Source: Paenibacillus ginsengihumi DSM 21568 (GTDB taxonomy: Bacteria > Bacillota > Bacilli > Paenibacillales > NBRC-103111). From it: a stretch of 33,865 nt of DNA. Made by a program: the position numbers and the translations under genes. The DNA lies in contig NZ_KB905603.1 of NCBI RefSeq assembly GCF_000380965.1, positions 1 through 33,865 of the forward strand, given 5' to 3'. The notes under the pieces were generated by a model. The model ran no database searches. It was not told the origin of the DNA and saw only the letters and a program-made list of their open reading frames with translations. Of the stretch, positions 15,316-22,997 are shown piece by piece. The stretch's first letter is position 1. Every line of letters starts with the position of its first letter.

Positions 15316-16303
15316 AGCGGCCGTCGCGGGAGCGGCCGCAGTCCTGTTCGCCTGGGGCGCATTTTTGCTGGCTGCGCCGGGCCTGTCGCTTGCCCGCAAG
15401 CGGCTGGCGTCCGCCTCCCGCCATGCTGCCCTGCTGCGAAAGCAGCGCCTTCGGCGCGCCGGTTACGCTGCGGGCCGCGGCGAAGCGGGCGGCGAACTCG
15501 GGGGGAAGCTGTGGCGCAAGCCGCGGCGCAGCCTCGAGCTGATGCTCCGGACGCTGCAGGGGGACAGGTACCGGCCCGGGGCGGCCGAACGCTGGGTCAT
15601 CGGCGCCGCGTCCGCAGCGGCGGCCGTCTTTGCGCTGGGCCTCTCGCTGACCGGCGATGTGCCGTATGCCGCCGGCATGGGGGCGCTGACGCTGCTGGCG
15701 ACCTTCGCCTGGCTGCAGCTGCGCTTTCGCCGCCTGCAGATTCAGGCCGGCTACGATTTGGCGGAGGCGGTCGGCGTGCTGGCCGGCAAGTACAAAATGA
15801 CCCGCGGCAACATGCGGCTGGCGCTGCGGCAGGCCGCGCAGGAAATTTCATCGGCGCCGATCCGGCGCATGTTTTTGCATATCGTGCGGGAGGAGATGAA
15901 TTATCTTGAACCGGATGAGATGGAGAAGGCGGTTGAGGAGCTGGTATTCGGCATTCAAACTTCCTTTGCGAAGCAGCTTGGCCTGACGCTGCTCAAAGGG
16001 CTGCTGCGCGGCGAGAACGTGGAGCGGACGCTGATGGCCATCGACAAAAACATTCACCGGCAAATGGACGTGCTGCGCGACGAGAGCGACTCGAGCGGCG
16101 AGGTCCTGCAGCTCAGCTGGCTTCATCTGATTCTGTTCCCGCTGCTGATCGTCTTCATGGTCGCTTTTATGGGCTGGAACAGCACGGTGCACTATCAGCT
16201 GGGGACGGAAAGCGGACGGTTCTGGCTGGGCGCGACGGTCATTTCGATTGGCGGCGCCTTGCTGCTGGCGGTATGGTTTCGCAGACCGCCTAACGATTAT
16301 TAA
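15299..16303 (+). CDS. TadB-like inner-membrane platform protein
   Basis: 334 residues of the type II secretion GspF-like platform fold. It has an N-terminal membrane segment (AAVLFAWGAFLLAA), a basic linker, a pair of membrane segments near residues 98-140, a cytosolic helical domain, and a C-terminal pair (LHLILFPLLIVFMVAF, then LGATVISIGGALLLAVW). It likely forms the membrane platform moved by the CpaF ATPase. GTG 15299 is preferred to GTG 15287, because AGGAGG (15282-15287) overlaps the earlier codon and is 11 nt from the later one. It overlaps the end of the ATPase gene by 17 nt. Confidence 0.83.
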   Translation: MYQAIEAAVAGAAAVLFAWGAFLLAAPGLSLARKRLASASRHAALLRKQRLRRAGYAAGRGEAGGELGGKLWRKPRRSLELMLRTLQGDRYRPGAAERWVIGAASAAAAVFALGLSLTGDVPYAAGMGALTLLATFAWLQLRFRRLQIQAGYDLAEAVGVLAGKYKMTRGNMRLALRQAAQEISSAPIRRMFLHIVREEMNYLEPDEMEKAVEELVFGIQTSFAKQLGLTLLKGLLRGENVERTLMAIDKNIHRQMDVLRDESDSSGEVLQLSWLHLILFPLLIVFMVAFMGWNSTVHYQLGTESGRFWLGATVISIGGALLLAVWFRRPPNDY

Positions 16304-16337
16304 ACCGGCCGGGGACAAGCCGGGAAGGAGGAGCGGT

Positions 16338-17216
16338 ATGGAAGGTTATTCGTGGTCTTATGCCCTATTATCCATTCTTATTTGCTCCATTTATGTCGGC
16401 GCGGCCCTGCTGCTTCGGCGCCGGCTGGGCATCCGCGCTTCCGTCCGGCAGATGACGAGGCTGCAGTATATGCAGTGGAAGCGGCAGGCGGAGCAGTCGG
16501 TCGTCGAACGTCTGCTGCGGCAGGCGGGGAATCCGCTGTCGCTGACAGCCTGGAGATGGGGCGTCATCCGCTGGTCCGTCTGCCTCGTCTGGCTCGCCCA
16601 TGGCGTCTTCCGGGCAACCGCCCTGGGCGAGACGCGAAGCTGGAGCGATGCCGCCCTGCACTTATCGGGAGCGGCGGCCTGGCTGCTCGTCACGAACGGC
16701 AAAGCTTCGCCGTTTACGCTGGCCTTGAGCAAATGGAAAGAGCTGCACGACGGGGAGAAGAACCGCGAGCTGTTCATGATTTACAGCATGATCGTCGACG
16801 AATTGAAGGGCGAAAGCCGAAGGCTGAACCTGTACTCGCTGCTGAACAAGCTGAAGGAATATACGCTGCTGATCAAGCCGGCGATCAACAAAGGGCTGCG
16901 CGCTTTCGAGGAAGGCCCGCATGAGGCGCTGAAGGTGATCGCGGACGAAATCGGAACCAGGGAAGCGCAGGAGCTGTGCAAGCTGCTGGCTGACCTTGAC
17001 ACGACGCCGGCCGAGGAGCTCGCCTCGCTGGTGGACGCGAGGGAGGAAAGCTACACACACATGCTTCGCGAAAGCCGGCGGCTGCGCCGCAAGCTGTATG
17101 GCTCGCTGGCCTACGCCGCCGCTTTTTTGCCGCTCCTGATCTACTTGTGGAATGCGCTGAACATCGCGCAGCAATATGTCACCGATCTTGCCGTCAATAC
17201 TAATCAGCTGCAATAG
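16338..17216 (+). CDS. TadC-like inner-membrane platform protein
   Basis: 292 residues, second GspF-like platform subunit: an N-terminal membrane segment (ALLSILICSIYVGAALLL), a pair near residues 75-115, a cytosolic helical domain (LFMIYSMIVDELKGESRRLN), and a C-terminal membrane segment (LAYAAAFLPLLIYLWNAL). GGAAGGAGG is 6 nt before ATG 16338. The TAG stop lies inside the first 89-bp tandem repeat unit, so the last codons may have been set by repeat insertion. The protein ends VNTNQLQ, a few residues after the last membrane segment. Confidence 0.82.
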   Translation: MEGYSWSYALLSILICSIYVGAALLLRRRLGIRASVRQMTRLQYMQWKRQAEQSVVERLLRQAGNPLSLTAWRWGVIRWSVCLVWLAHGVFRATALGETRSWSDAALHLSGAAAWLLVTNGKASPFTLALSKWKELHDGEKNRELFMIYSMIVDELKGESRRLNLYSLLNKLKEYTLLIKPAINKGLRAFEEGPHEALKVIADEIGTREAQELCKLLADLDTTPAEELASLVDAREESYTHMLRESRRLRRKLYGSLAYAAAFLPLLIYLWNALNIAQQYVTDLAVNTNQLQ

Positions 17217-17444
17217 GCTACCTATGGCGAGCAAATCCTTCGCCATCGGACGCCACCTGCGGTACTGAACATTCGCCGGGGGGCTACGTCGAATGATCAG
17301 GATAGGCTACCTATGGCGAGCAAATCCTTCGCCATCGGACGCCACCTGCGGTACTGAACATTCGCCGGGGGGCTACGTCGAATGATCAGGATAGGCTACC
17401 TATGACGAGCAAATCCTTCGCCATCGGACGCCACCTGCGGCGTT
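17213..17444 (+). repeat. 89-bp tandem repeats of the ATAGACGCC family (copies B1-B3)
   Basis: Units start at 17213, 17302 and 17391, a period of exactly 89 bp. The first two are identical base for base; the third follows the same sequence for about 53 bp with one change (GGCGAGC to GACGAGC) and then diverges into the ribosome site of the next gene. Each contains the hairpin GGCGA-N9-TCGCC and the family core GGACGCCACCTGCGG. They fill the gap after tadC, and no gene lies in them. Confidence 0.92.
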
Positions 17445-17477
17445 GAAAATTTCAAAAATAAAGGAGAGCTGAAAGCC

Positions 17478-17825
17478 ATGAAACCGGCACTGGAAAAGTT
17501 TTTGCTGATTGCCGCCACCTTGGCCGCCATCGGAATCTTTATTTACGTCTCGCTTTGGACATCGATCAAGACGAAAAAATCGCAAATGGATGAGCTGTTT
17601 AACAGTACGAACGTGCCGACCAGCTACGTATCGCCGAGCCGGGGACCGAGTACGAACATGCCGACCGGCTACGTATCGCCGAGCATGAGCCCGAGTACGA
17701 GTGTGCCGGCCAGCTACATGTCGCCGTCGCCGAGCGGGGGCCCGGCTTCCGAACGGGAAGAAGAGAGCCTGACCGCCCTGGGCCACGACGAAGCCCGGGG
17801 GCCTAAGGCGATGGCTTCCGCATGA
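17478..17825 (+). CDS. Small membrane protein with three Ser/Pro-rich 15-residue repeats
   Basis: 115 residues, unrecognised. A membrane segment at about residues 7-28 follows MKPALEK; then KTKKSQMDELFN. Next come three copies of a 15-residue unit, STNVPTSYVSPSRGP, STNMPTGYVSPSMSP and STSVPASYMSPSPSG, encoded by 45-bp DNA repeats at 17604, 17649 and 17694. A charged tail (SEREEESL) ends the protein. Its place after tadC suggests an exported or surface component such as a minor pilin, but it lacks a clear Flp pilin signature. AAAGGAGAG is 10 nt before the ATG. Its stop overlaps the start of the next gene. Confidence 0.7.
   Translation: MKPALEKFLLIAATLAAIGIFIYVSLWTSIKTKKSQMDELFNSTNVPTSYVSPSRGPSTNMPTGYVSPSMSPSTSVPASYMSPSPSGGPASEREEESLTALGHDEARGPKAMASA
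17604..17738 (+). repeat. 45-bp in-frame tandem repeat, three units
   Basis: Units begin with AGTACGA at 17604, 17649 and 17694 and encode the 15-residue Ser/Thr/Pro repeats of the surrounding gene. The number of units could vary between strains. Confidence 0.85.
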
Positions 17826-18220
17826 AAACGGCGCTGACGGAAATGCTGACGGTGTATATTTTGATGCTGCTGCTGTTCCAGCCCGTTCTGCACGACATTT
17901 ACGCCGCCCGGGCGCGCGCCGTCGAGATGGTGCTGGACAGCGCCATTCAAAAAGCAGCCGCTTCCGACAACGGCCGGTTTACGCCGGAGATCGTCGCGGA
18001 AATGCGGAGTGTGCTGCGGGATACGTTCCGATTGGACGATTCAAGCGTCCGGTTCGCCGGCACGACGGAGCTGACGCCGCGCGGCGAGTATATCGAAGCG
18101 ACGCTGACGGTGCAAAGTCCGCCGCGCTGGCTGTTCCGTCAGCTGTTCGGCGAGGGGGAAGGCGGCCCGCGCGATATCGTCCGCTATGCCCGGCAAATGA
18201 GCGAAGCGCCGGTGCGCTGA
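17822..18220 (+). CDS. Single-span membrane protein of the Tad-like operon (TadE-like?)
   Basis: 132 residues. N-terminus MKTALTEMLTVYILMLLLFQPVLHDIY is a signal anchor with a Glu just before the hydrophobic core, the general layout of TadE-like pseudopilins. The rest is an extracellular-type alpha/beta stretch (IQKAAASDNGRFTPEIVAEM, then YIEATLTVQSPPRWLF). No named domain is recognised; TadE-like is a guess from position and layout. ATG 17822 overlaps the preceding stop (ATGA). The next gene begins 19 nt later. Confidence 0.7.
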   Translation: MKTALTEMLTVYILMLLLFQPVLHDIYAARARAVEMVLDSAIQKAAASDNGRFTPEIVAEMRSVLRDTFRLDDSSVRFAGTTELTPRGEYIEATLTVQSPPRWLFRQLFGEGEGGPRDIVRYARQMSEAPVR

Positions 18221-18239
18221 GCACGGAGGCGACGTTCCG

Positions 18240-18731
18240 GTGAACCGGGTGCTGCTGCTGTTTTATGTCGTGCTGACGTATTTGTATACGGTCGCGTTCG
18301 ATGCGGACCGGTTCGTCACCGAGACGGTGCACAGCCGGCTCAAATACTCGATGAACCGGGGCGCGCACGATGCCGCCCTGCAGGTGAACCGGACGCTGCT
18401 CGGCCAAGGGAAGATCGTATTCGACAGGCCGGCGGCCAAGGCGGCTTTCCTGGAAGGGCTCAGGGCCAACCTGCAGCTCGGCGCCGATTTGTCGCCAGCC
18501 GGCTCCTCGTTCCTTACGGCGGCGCCGGAGGTCGTTTTCGAAGATTATGTCGACCACGGCGATGCCGCCGTCACTTTCCCGTACAGCTACGTTCGCCCAG
18601 ACCGCCGCATCGTTCATGTGCTGAAAGGCCCGGCGGTCATTTATCAGGTACGCATCAAGCTGCCGCAGACGAATCGGCTCTCTTATGACGGCTTTGTATA
18701 CAAGACGGTCATATACGAATATCCGCTGTGA
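18240..18731 (+). CDS. Single-span secreted-type protein of the Tad-like operon
   Basis: 163 residues, unrecognised. MNRVLLLFYVVLTYLYTVAF is a membrane segment or signal anchor, followed by FVTETVHSRLKYSMNRGAHDAALQVN, which resembles the helix after the membrane span in pilin-like proteins, then beta-rich sequence (VTFPYSYVRPDRRIVHVLKGPAVIYQVRIKLP). It is probably exported and may be a minor subunit of the apparatus. A GTG start at 18240 has GGAGG 11 nt upstream. It is the last well-supported gene of the operon. Confidence 0.68.
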   Translation: MNRVLLLFYVVLTYLYTVAFDADRFVTETVHSRLKYSMNRGAHDAALQVNRTLLGQGKIVFDRPAAKAAFLEGLRANLQLGADLSPAGSSFLTAAPEVVFEDYVDHGDAAVTFPYSYVRPDRRIVHVLKGPAVIYQVRIKLPQTNRLSYDGFVYKTVIYEYPL

Positions 18732-18781
18732 ACGCTCCGGCGAAATGACATGTTTTCGATATGGAAGGGGGCCAATTGCTT

Positions 18782-19000
18782 ATGAGCGGTTCCGATAACG
18801 CGCCGTACCTTGCAGCCGGCGAGCACAGAAGGCGAGCGAAGGAAAAGCTGCTTTTCGCTTCGGCTTCCGTCCTGCTGATGAAGCGGCTTATCGGCAGGAC
18901 GGCTTGGCTCAAGCTGATCAGCGGCGATGTGCCGGGCGGAAGCCGCAGCCCGTCCGATCGGGAGCCGAGGATGTCCGGCCCAGACGGTGCGACATCTTGA
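18782..19000 (+). CDS. Possible 72-residue small protein
   Basis: The frame MSGSDNAPYLAAGEHRRRAK... follows GGAAGGGG by 11 nt and contains a short helical stretch (KEKLLFASASVLLMKRLIG). No family is recognised and the tail is polar and unstructured. It may be a real end gene of the Tad-like operon or chance coding in GC-rich DNA. Apart from this frame, the 433 bp between 18732 and 19164 hold only a promoter and repeat copy C. Confidence 0.35.
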   Translation: MSGSDNAPYLAAGEHRRRAKEKLLFASASVLLMKRLIGRTAWLKLISGDVPGGSRSPSDREPRMSGPDGATS

Positions 19001-19008
19001 CGGGGGCT

Positions 19009-19038
19009 TTGACATCCCCGCTCCGCTCCGGGTATTGT
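19009..19038 (+). promoter_or_regulatory. SigA-type promoter of the M24 peptidase gene
   Basis: TTGACA, 18-nt spacer, TATTGT. The predicted transcript would begin near 19045, so repeat copy C lies at its very 5' end. Confidence 0.65.
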
Positions 19039-19050
19039 AGAGAGTAGTTG

Positions 19051-19110
19051 GACGCCTGTGACAAGCGAATGCTTCGTCAGCGGACGTCACCTGCGGCTAA
19101 TGGGATTTTG
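19051..19110 (+). repeat. Dispersed ATAGACGCC family, copy C
   Basis: GACGCCTGTGACAAGCG continues into GCTTCGTC and GGACGTCACCTGCGG. The hairpin GACAAGC-GAAT-GCTTCGTC keeps its pairing although its bases differ from those of the 89-bp units. Confidence 0.75.
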
Positions 19111-19164
19111 CCGGAGGATCACGGTCAAATTCTATATTATTCAGGAGCGGAGGCGTAAGCGGGG

Positions 19165-20385
19165 ATGACAGGGACGGGGAAACTGATGCGCAGCGAGTTG
19201 GAGACAAGGCTGGACAGGCTTCAGCGGAGATTGCAGGCCGACGGGCTGGCCGGGATGATGATGACGCAAAATGTCGATCTGTATTACTTTACGGGCTCCA
19301 TGCAGACAGGCTTCCTGTTCGTTCCGGCCAGCGGGGAGCCGCGGTTTTACGTCAGGAGAAGCGTGGCCCGCGCACGGGAAGAATCCGCCGTCCAAGTGGA
19401 GGAGCTCGGTTCGCCCCGCACGTTCGGCGAACGTCTGGCCCAGGCGTACCCTTGGCTCGGCGCAGAGGGCGGCGAGAAGGCGGACAGACCGGCGATCGCC
19501 GCCGAGTTCGACGTGCTGCCGGTGCAGCAGCTGCAGCGGCTGCAGCGCATGCTGCCGCAGGCGGACTGGCGCGACGGATCGGCGATCGTTCGGGAACTGC
19601 GGATGATCAAATCGCCGTATGAGCTGGGGCGAATCCGCGAAGCGGCGCGTATCGTCGATGAAGCATTGGAGGATGCGCTCGGCCGGCTGAAGCCTGGCAT
19701 GACCGAGCTGGAGCTGATCGCGGGCGTTGAGCATTACGTCCGCTTGAGAGGGCATATCGGCATCATGCGCATGCGCGGGTATAACCAGGAGGTCATCACA
19801 GGCATGGTCGGCGCCGGCGCGGCGGCGGCAGCGCCGACCTATTTCGACGGCCCGGCAGGGGGGCTCGGCCTGACTCCCGCCAGCCCGCAAAGCGCCAGCC
19901 GCCGGCCGATTCAGCGGGATGAGCCGATTTTGCTGGATATCGGCTGCTGCATCGACGGCTATATCATCGATCAGACGAGGACGGCCGTGATCGGCACGCT
20001 GCCGGACGACATGCAGCAGGCTTATGACGAGTCCGAGCGAATTATCCGCAGCATAGAAGAGGACTTGCGGCCCGGAGCCGTCTGCGAGCAGCTTTACCAG
20101 AAGTCGCTGCGGATGGCCGACGAAGCGGGGCTGGCGGCTCATTATATGGGGTATGCAGACGACCAGGTGAAGTTTCTGGGGCACGGGATCGGCCTCGAGG
20201 TTGATGAGCTGCCTGTGCTGGCCAAAGGATTCGCCTATCCGCTTGAGCCTGGCATGGTCATTGCGATCGAGCCGAAATTTACATTTCCCGGCAGAGGGGT
20301 CGTCGGCATCGAGAACAGCTATGCCGTGACGGACGACGGCTTCGAGAAGCTGACTATCTCCCGCGAAGGATTGATTCGGCTGTAA
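19165..20385 (+). CDS. M24 family metallopeptidase (Xaa-Pro dipeptidase/aminopeptidase-like)
   Basis: 406 residues with the two-domain creatinase/prolidase layout: an N-terminal domain (MMMTQNVDLYYFTGSMQTG) and a C-terminal pita-bread catalytic domain. Metal ligands are seen in order: the two Asp of DIGCCIDGYIIDQTRT, His in FLGHGIGLEVDELP, Glu in VIAIEPKF and Glu in VVGIENSYAV. It cleaves X-Pro bonds or related dipeptides in the cytoplasm. An inserted stretch (GGLGLTPASPQSASRRPIQ) before the metal site is loop-like. ATG 19165 is used; ATG 19186, preceded by GGGACGGGG, is a fair alternative. Single-gene unit with its own promoter. Confidence 0.9.
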   Translation: MTGTGKLMRSELETRLDRLQRRLQADGLAGMMMTQNVDLYYFTGSMQTGFLFVPASGEPRFYVRRSVARAREESAVQVEELGSPRTFGERLAQAYPWLGAEGGEKADRPAIAAEFDVLPVQQLQRLQRMLPQADWRDGSAIVRELRMIKSPYELGRIREAARIVDEALEDALGRLKPGMTELELIAGVEHYVRLRGHIGIMRMRGYNQEVITGMVGAGAAAAAPTYFDGPAGGLGLTPASPQSASRRPIQRDEPILLDIGCCIDGYIIDQTRTAVIGTLPDDMQQAYDESERIIRSIEEDLRPGAVCEQLYQKSLRMADEAGLAAHYMGYADDQVKFLGHGIGLEVDELPVLAKGFAYPLEPGMVIAIEPKFTFPGRGVVGIENSYAVTDDGFEKLTISREGLIRL

Positions 20386-20471
20386 CGCATCGGCTATGCC
20401 TGCCTAACCTCAGCTATCGGGTCACTTGCCGAATTCCTCCGGATTCCGGCTGGGAGGACAACCTCCGAGCA

Positions 20472-20500
20472 TTGCCAAACATCGCGAGCGGTGGTACAAT
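20472..20500 (+). promoter_or_regulatory. SigA-type promoter of the IDEAL-like gene
   Basis: TTGCCA, 17-nt spacer, TACAAT. It leaves a leader of about 155 nt before the start codon at 20663. The leader carries no obvious terminator, and an ATG frame at 20546 lacks a ribosome site. Confidence 0.7.
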
Positions 20501-20662
20501 TAATAGAATCAGTCAAAATGGTTTTGGCAAAGCGCCGATCGATTCATGGCAAGCATTATTCGAACTACAAGACAAACAGACTGCGGTACGTTGCGTACCC
20601 TGCTAATATACCGCCGTTCGGACATGGATCAACAGGCTCTATGGGACAAAGGAGGGGCGAGT

Positions 20663-21040
20663 ATGCTGCGACTGGGGCAAAAGGTGTATATTGTTGCGGA
20701 CAGCTTCGAGCAAAATTTGCCAGTCGGCGAATACGGATACATTATCGCCTATGACCGGAATGCGGATAATGTGTTTGATTATGTCGTACGGGTTCCGAAA
20801 ACGAACAAACATTATTTCGTGCCTGCGGCCGATATCGAGCTTGAGGAAGTTCTCGTTCAGCGGGAGGTGGAGCGGCTCGAGCGCGAGGCGCTGATCGATT
20901 TCGCCTTGTCGACCCGGAACGAGGAGCTGTTCCGTCGCATCATGAACGGGGAGAAGATCGAGAACGAACCGGAAGTGAGCAAGGAAGTGCAGAGCAACAA
21001 AGATTTCATCAAGCAGATCAATTTGAAAGCATGGATTTGA
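20663..21040 (+). CDS. Conserved protein with IDEAL-like C-terminal motif
   Basis: 125 residues. The N-terminal half is a small beta domain (VYIVADSFEQNLPVGEYGYIIAYDRN, then DYVVRVPKTNKHYFVPAADIEL). The C-terminal half contains LIDFALSTRNEELFRRIMNG, which fits the short IDEAL motif found in Bacillales proteins of unknown role. ATG 20663 is taken because AAAGGAGGGG lies just upstream; upstream in-frame ATGs at 20546 and 20624 lack such a site. No membrane segment. It is followed by a terminator, so it is transcribed alone. Confidence 0.72.
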   Translation: MLRLGQKVYIVADSFEQNLPVGEYGYIIAYDRNADNVFDYVVRVPKTNKHYFVPAADIELEEVLVQREVERLEREALIDFALSTRNEELFRRIMNGEKIENEPEVSKEVQSNKDFIKQINLKAWI

Positions 21041-21111
21041 TTCCGGTCGAATTCGCAGCTTCATTGAACATTACAGGCTGATGGCGGCTGGCCGCCCGGC
21101 TGATATGATGA

Positions 21112-21136
21112 ACGCCATGATGCATGGTGTTTTTTT
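21112..21136 (+). terminator. Intrinsic terminator before gatC
   Basis: ACGCCATG pairs with CATGGTGT (one G-U pair), followed by a run of T. It ends transcription of the IDEAL-like gene just before the gatCAB promoter. Confidence 0.75.
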
Positions 21137-21147
21137 GTGTCTATCGG

Positions 21148-21156
21148 TGCTATAAT
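21148..21156 (+). promoter_or_regulatory. Extended -10 promoter of gatCAB
   Basis: TG-C-TATAAT, a perfect extended -10 box. The -35 region at 17 nt (TGTTTT) is poor, as is usual for extended -10 promoters. Confidence 0.65.
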
Positions 21157-21193
21157 ATGTAGAATGACTGCTGATTGGGTGAGGTGCTAAAGA

Positions 21194-21481
21194 ATGAGCA
21201 TTACGATCAAGGAAGTCGAGCATGTGGCTTCGCTCGCCAGATTGGAGCTGACCGAGCAGGAGAAGGAGCAGTTCGCTGGCCAGTTGAACGCGATTTTGAA
21301 ATACGCGGAGCAGCTCGACAAGCTGGATACCGAGGGCGTGGAGCCGACCAGCCATGCCGTGCCTCTGACGAATGTGATGAGAGAGGACGAGATCCGGCCG
21401 TCGCTGCCGGTTGAACAGGTGCTGCTGAACGCGCCGGACGAAGAGGACGGACAAATCAAAGTGCCGGCCGTTCTGGAATAA
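21194..21481 (+). CDS. gatC: Asp-tRNA(Asn)/Glu-tRNA(Gln) amidotransferase subunit C
   Basis: 95 residues, standard GatC length, with VEHVASLARLELTEQEKEQFAGQLNAILKYAEQL and the late DEIRPSLP and QIKVPAVLE motifs. GatC wraps around GatA and stabilises the GatAB complex. GAGGTG is 7 nt before ATG 21194. First gene of gatCAB, 39 bp ahead of gatA. Confidence 0.97.
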   Translation: MSITIKEVEHVASLARLELTEQEKEQFAGQLNAILKYAEQLDKLDTEGVEPTSHAVPLTNVMREDEIRPSLPVEQVLLNAPDEEDGQIKVPAVLE

Positions 21482-21520
21482 ACCGGAAAAGTGTTCGATA
21501 TTTGAAGGGAGGATACAGGT

Positions 21521-22978
21521 TTGCCGCTGTTTGACTTAAGATTGCAGGAAATTCATAACAAGCTTCGCAACGGCGAGATTTCGGTAACCGATCTGGTGGA
21601 CGAGTCTTATCGGCGAATCGGCCAGGTGGAGGATAAGGTCAAGGCTTTTTTGACGCTGGACGAGGAGAGGGCGCGCGCCGCCGCCGCCGCTCTGGACAAG
21701 CGCAGAACGGACGGGGAGCCGAAGGGGCTGCTGTTCGGTCTGCCGATCGGCATTAAGGACAATATCGTCACAGAGGGTGTCGTGACGACTTGCGCCAGCC
21801 GTTTTTTGAGCAATTACAAGCCGGTCTACAACGCCACGGTGGCGGCGAAGCTGCAGGCTGCCGATGCCGTATCGATAGGCAAGCTGAATATGGATGAGTT
21901 CGCTATGGGCGGCTCCAACGAGAACTCGGCTTTCCATCCTACATATAATCCCTGGAATACAGAATACGTCCCGGGCGGCTCGAGCGGCGGCTCGGCGGCA
22001 GCCGTTGCGGCCGGCGAGGTTTACTTCGCGCTCGGCTCCGATACCGGCGGCTCGATTCGCCAGCCCGCGTCCTACTGCGGCGTCGTCGGATTGAAGCCGA
22101 CCTACGGGCTCGTGTCCCGCTTTGGCCTGGTGGCGTTCGCCTCGTCGCTCGACCAGATCGGCCCGCTGACCAAAAACGTGGAGGACAGCGCTTATTTGCT
22201 GCAGGCGATCGCCGGACACGATCCGATGGACTCGACCTCGCTGAAGGCGGACATTCCGGATTACGTCGGCGCGTTGACCGGCAATATAGAAGGCCTGCGC
22301 ATCGCGGTGCCGAAGGAATACGTCGGCGAAGGCGTCGATCCGAAGGTGAAGGACGCGGTATGGACCGCGCTCAAGGTGCTGGAAGGATTGGGCGCCGTCG
22401 TCGAGGAAGTGTCGCTGCCGCATACGGAATATGCCGTTGCCGCCTACTACCTGCTCGCTTCCTCCGAGGCGTCCTCCAATCTCGCCCGCTTCGACGGCGT
22501 GCGCTACGGCGTGCGGGCCGACAACCCGAGCAATCTGATGGACGTGTATTTGAAATCGCGCAGCGAGGGCTTCGGGGCGGAAGTGAAGCGCCGCATCATG
22601 CTTGGAACGTATGCGCTGAGCTCCGGTTACTACGATGCGTATTATTTGAAAGCGCAGAAGGTGCGCACGCTGATCAAGCGGGATTTCGAGCAGGTGTTCG
22701 AGCGCTATGACGTCATCATCGGGCCGACAGCGCCGACGACGGCGTTCAAAATCGGCTCGCAGACGGACGATCCGTTGATGATGTATTTGAACGATATATT
22801 GACGATTCCGGTTAACCTTGCCGGCATTCCGGCCATCAGCGTGCCGTGCGGATTCGCAGACGGTATGCCGGTTGGACTGCAGATCATCGGCAAGGCGCTG
22901 GACGAGTCGACTATTTTGAGGACGGCCCACGCTTATGAGCAGCATACGGAGCACCATAAGCGCCGCCCGCAGCTTTGA
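21521..22978 (+). CDS. gatA: Glu-tRNA(Gln) amidotransferase subunit A (amidase)
   Basis: 485 residues, full length. It releases ammonia from glutamine for the transamidation of Glu-tRNA(Gln). The amidase-signature triad is intact: Lys79 (IGIKDN), a cis-Ser at 154/155 ([13 protein letters not shown]) and Ser178 ([11 protein letters not shown]). TTG 21521 is the start, with AAGGGAGG 8 nt upstream. Its end is 19 bp from the gatB start. Confidence 0.97.
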   Translation: MPLFDLRLQEIHNKLRNGEISVTDLVDESYRRIGQVEDKVKAFLTLDEERARAAAAALDKRRTDGEPKGLLFGLPIGIKDNIVTEGVVTTCASRFLSNYKPVYNATVAAKLQAADAVSIGKLNMDEFAMGGSNENSAFHPTYNPWNTEYVPGGSSGGSAAAVAAGEVYFALGSDTGGSIRQPASYCGVVGLKPTYGLVSRFGLVAFASSLDQIGPLTKNVEDSAYLLQAIAGHDPMDSTSLKADIPDYVGALTGNIEGLRIAVPKEYVGEGVDPKVKDAVWTALKVLEGLGAVVEEVSLPHTEYAVAAYYLLASSEASSNLARFDGVRYGVRADNPSNLMDVYLKSRSEGFGAEVKRRIMLGTYALSSGYYDAYYLKAQKVRTLIKRDFEQVFERYDVIIGPTAPTTAFKIGSQTDDPLMMYLNDILTIPVNLAGIPAISVPCGFADGMPVGLQIIGKALDESTILRTAHAYEQHTEHHKRRPQL

Positions 22979-22997
22979 CAGAAAGGAGCCACCCGAA

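Noticed and set aside
17213..17444. CRISPR array
   Set aside because: The 89-bp units are directly abutting identical repeats without unique spacers, and no cas genes are near.
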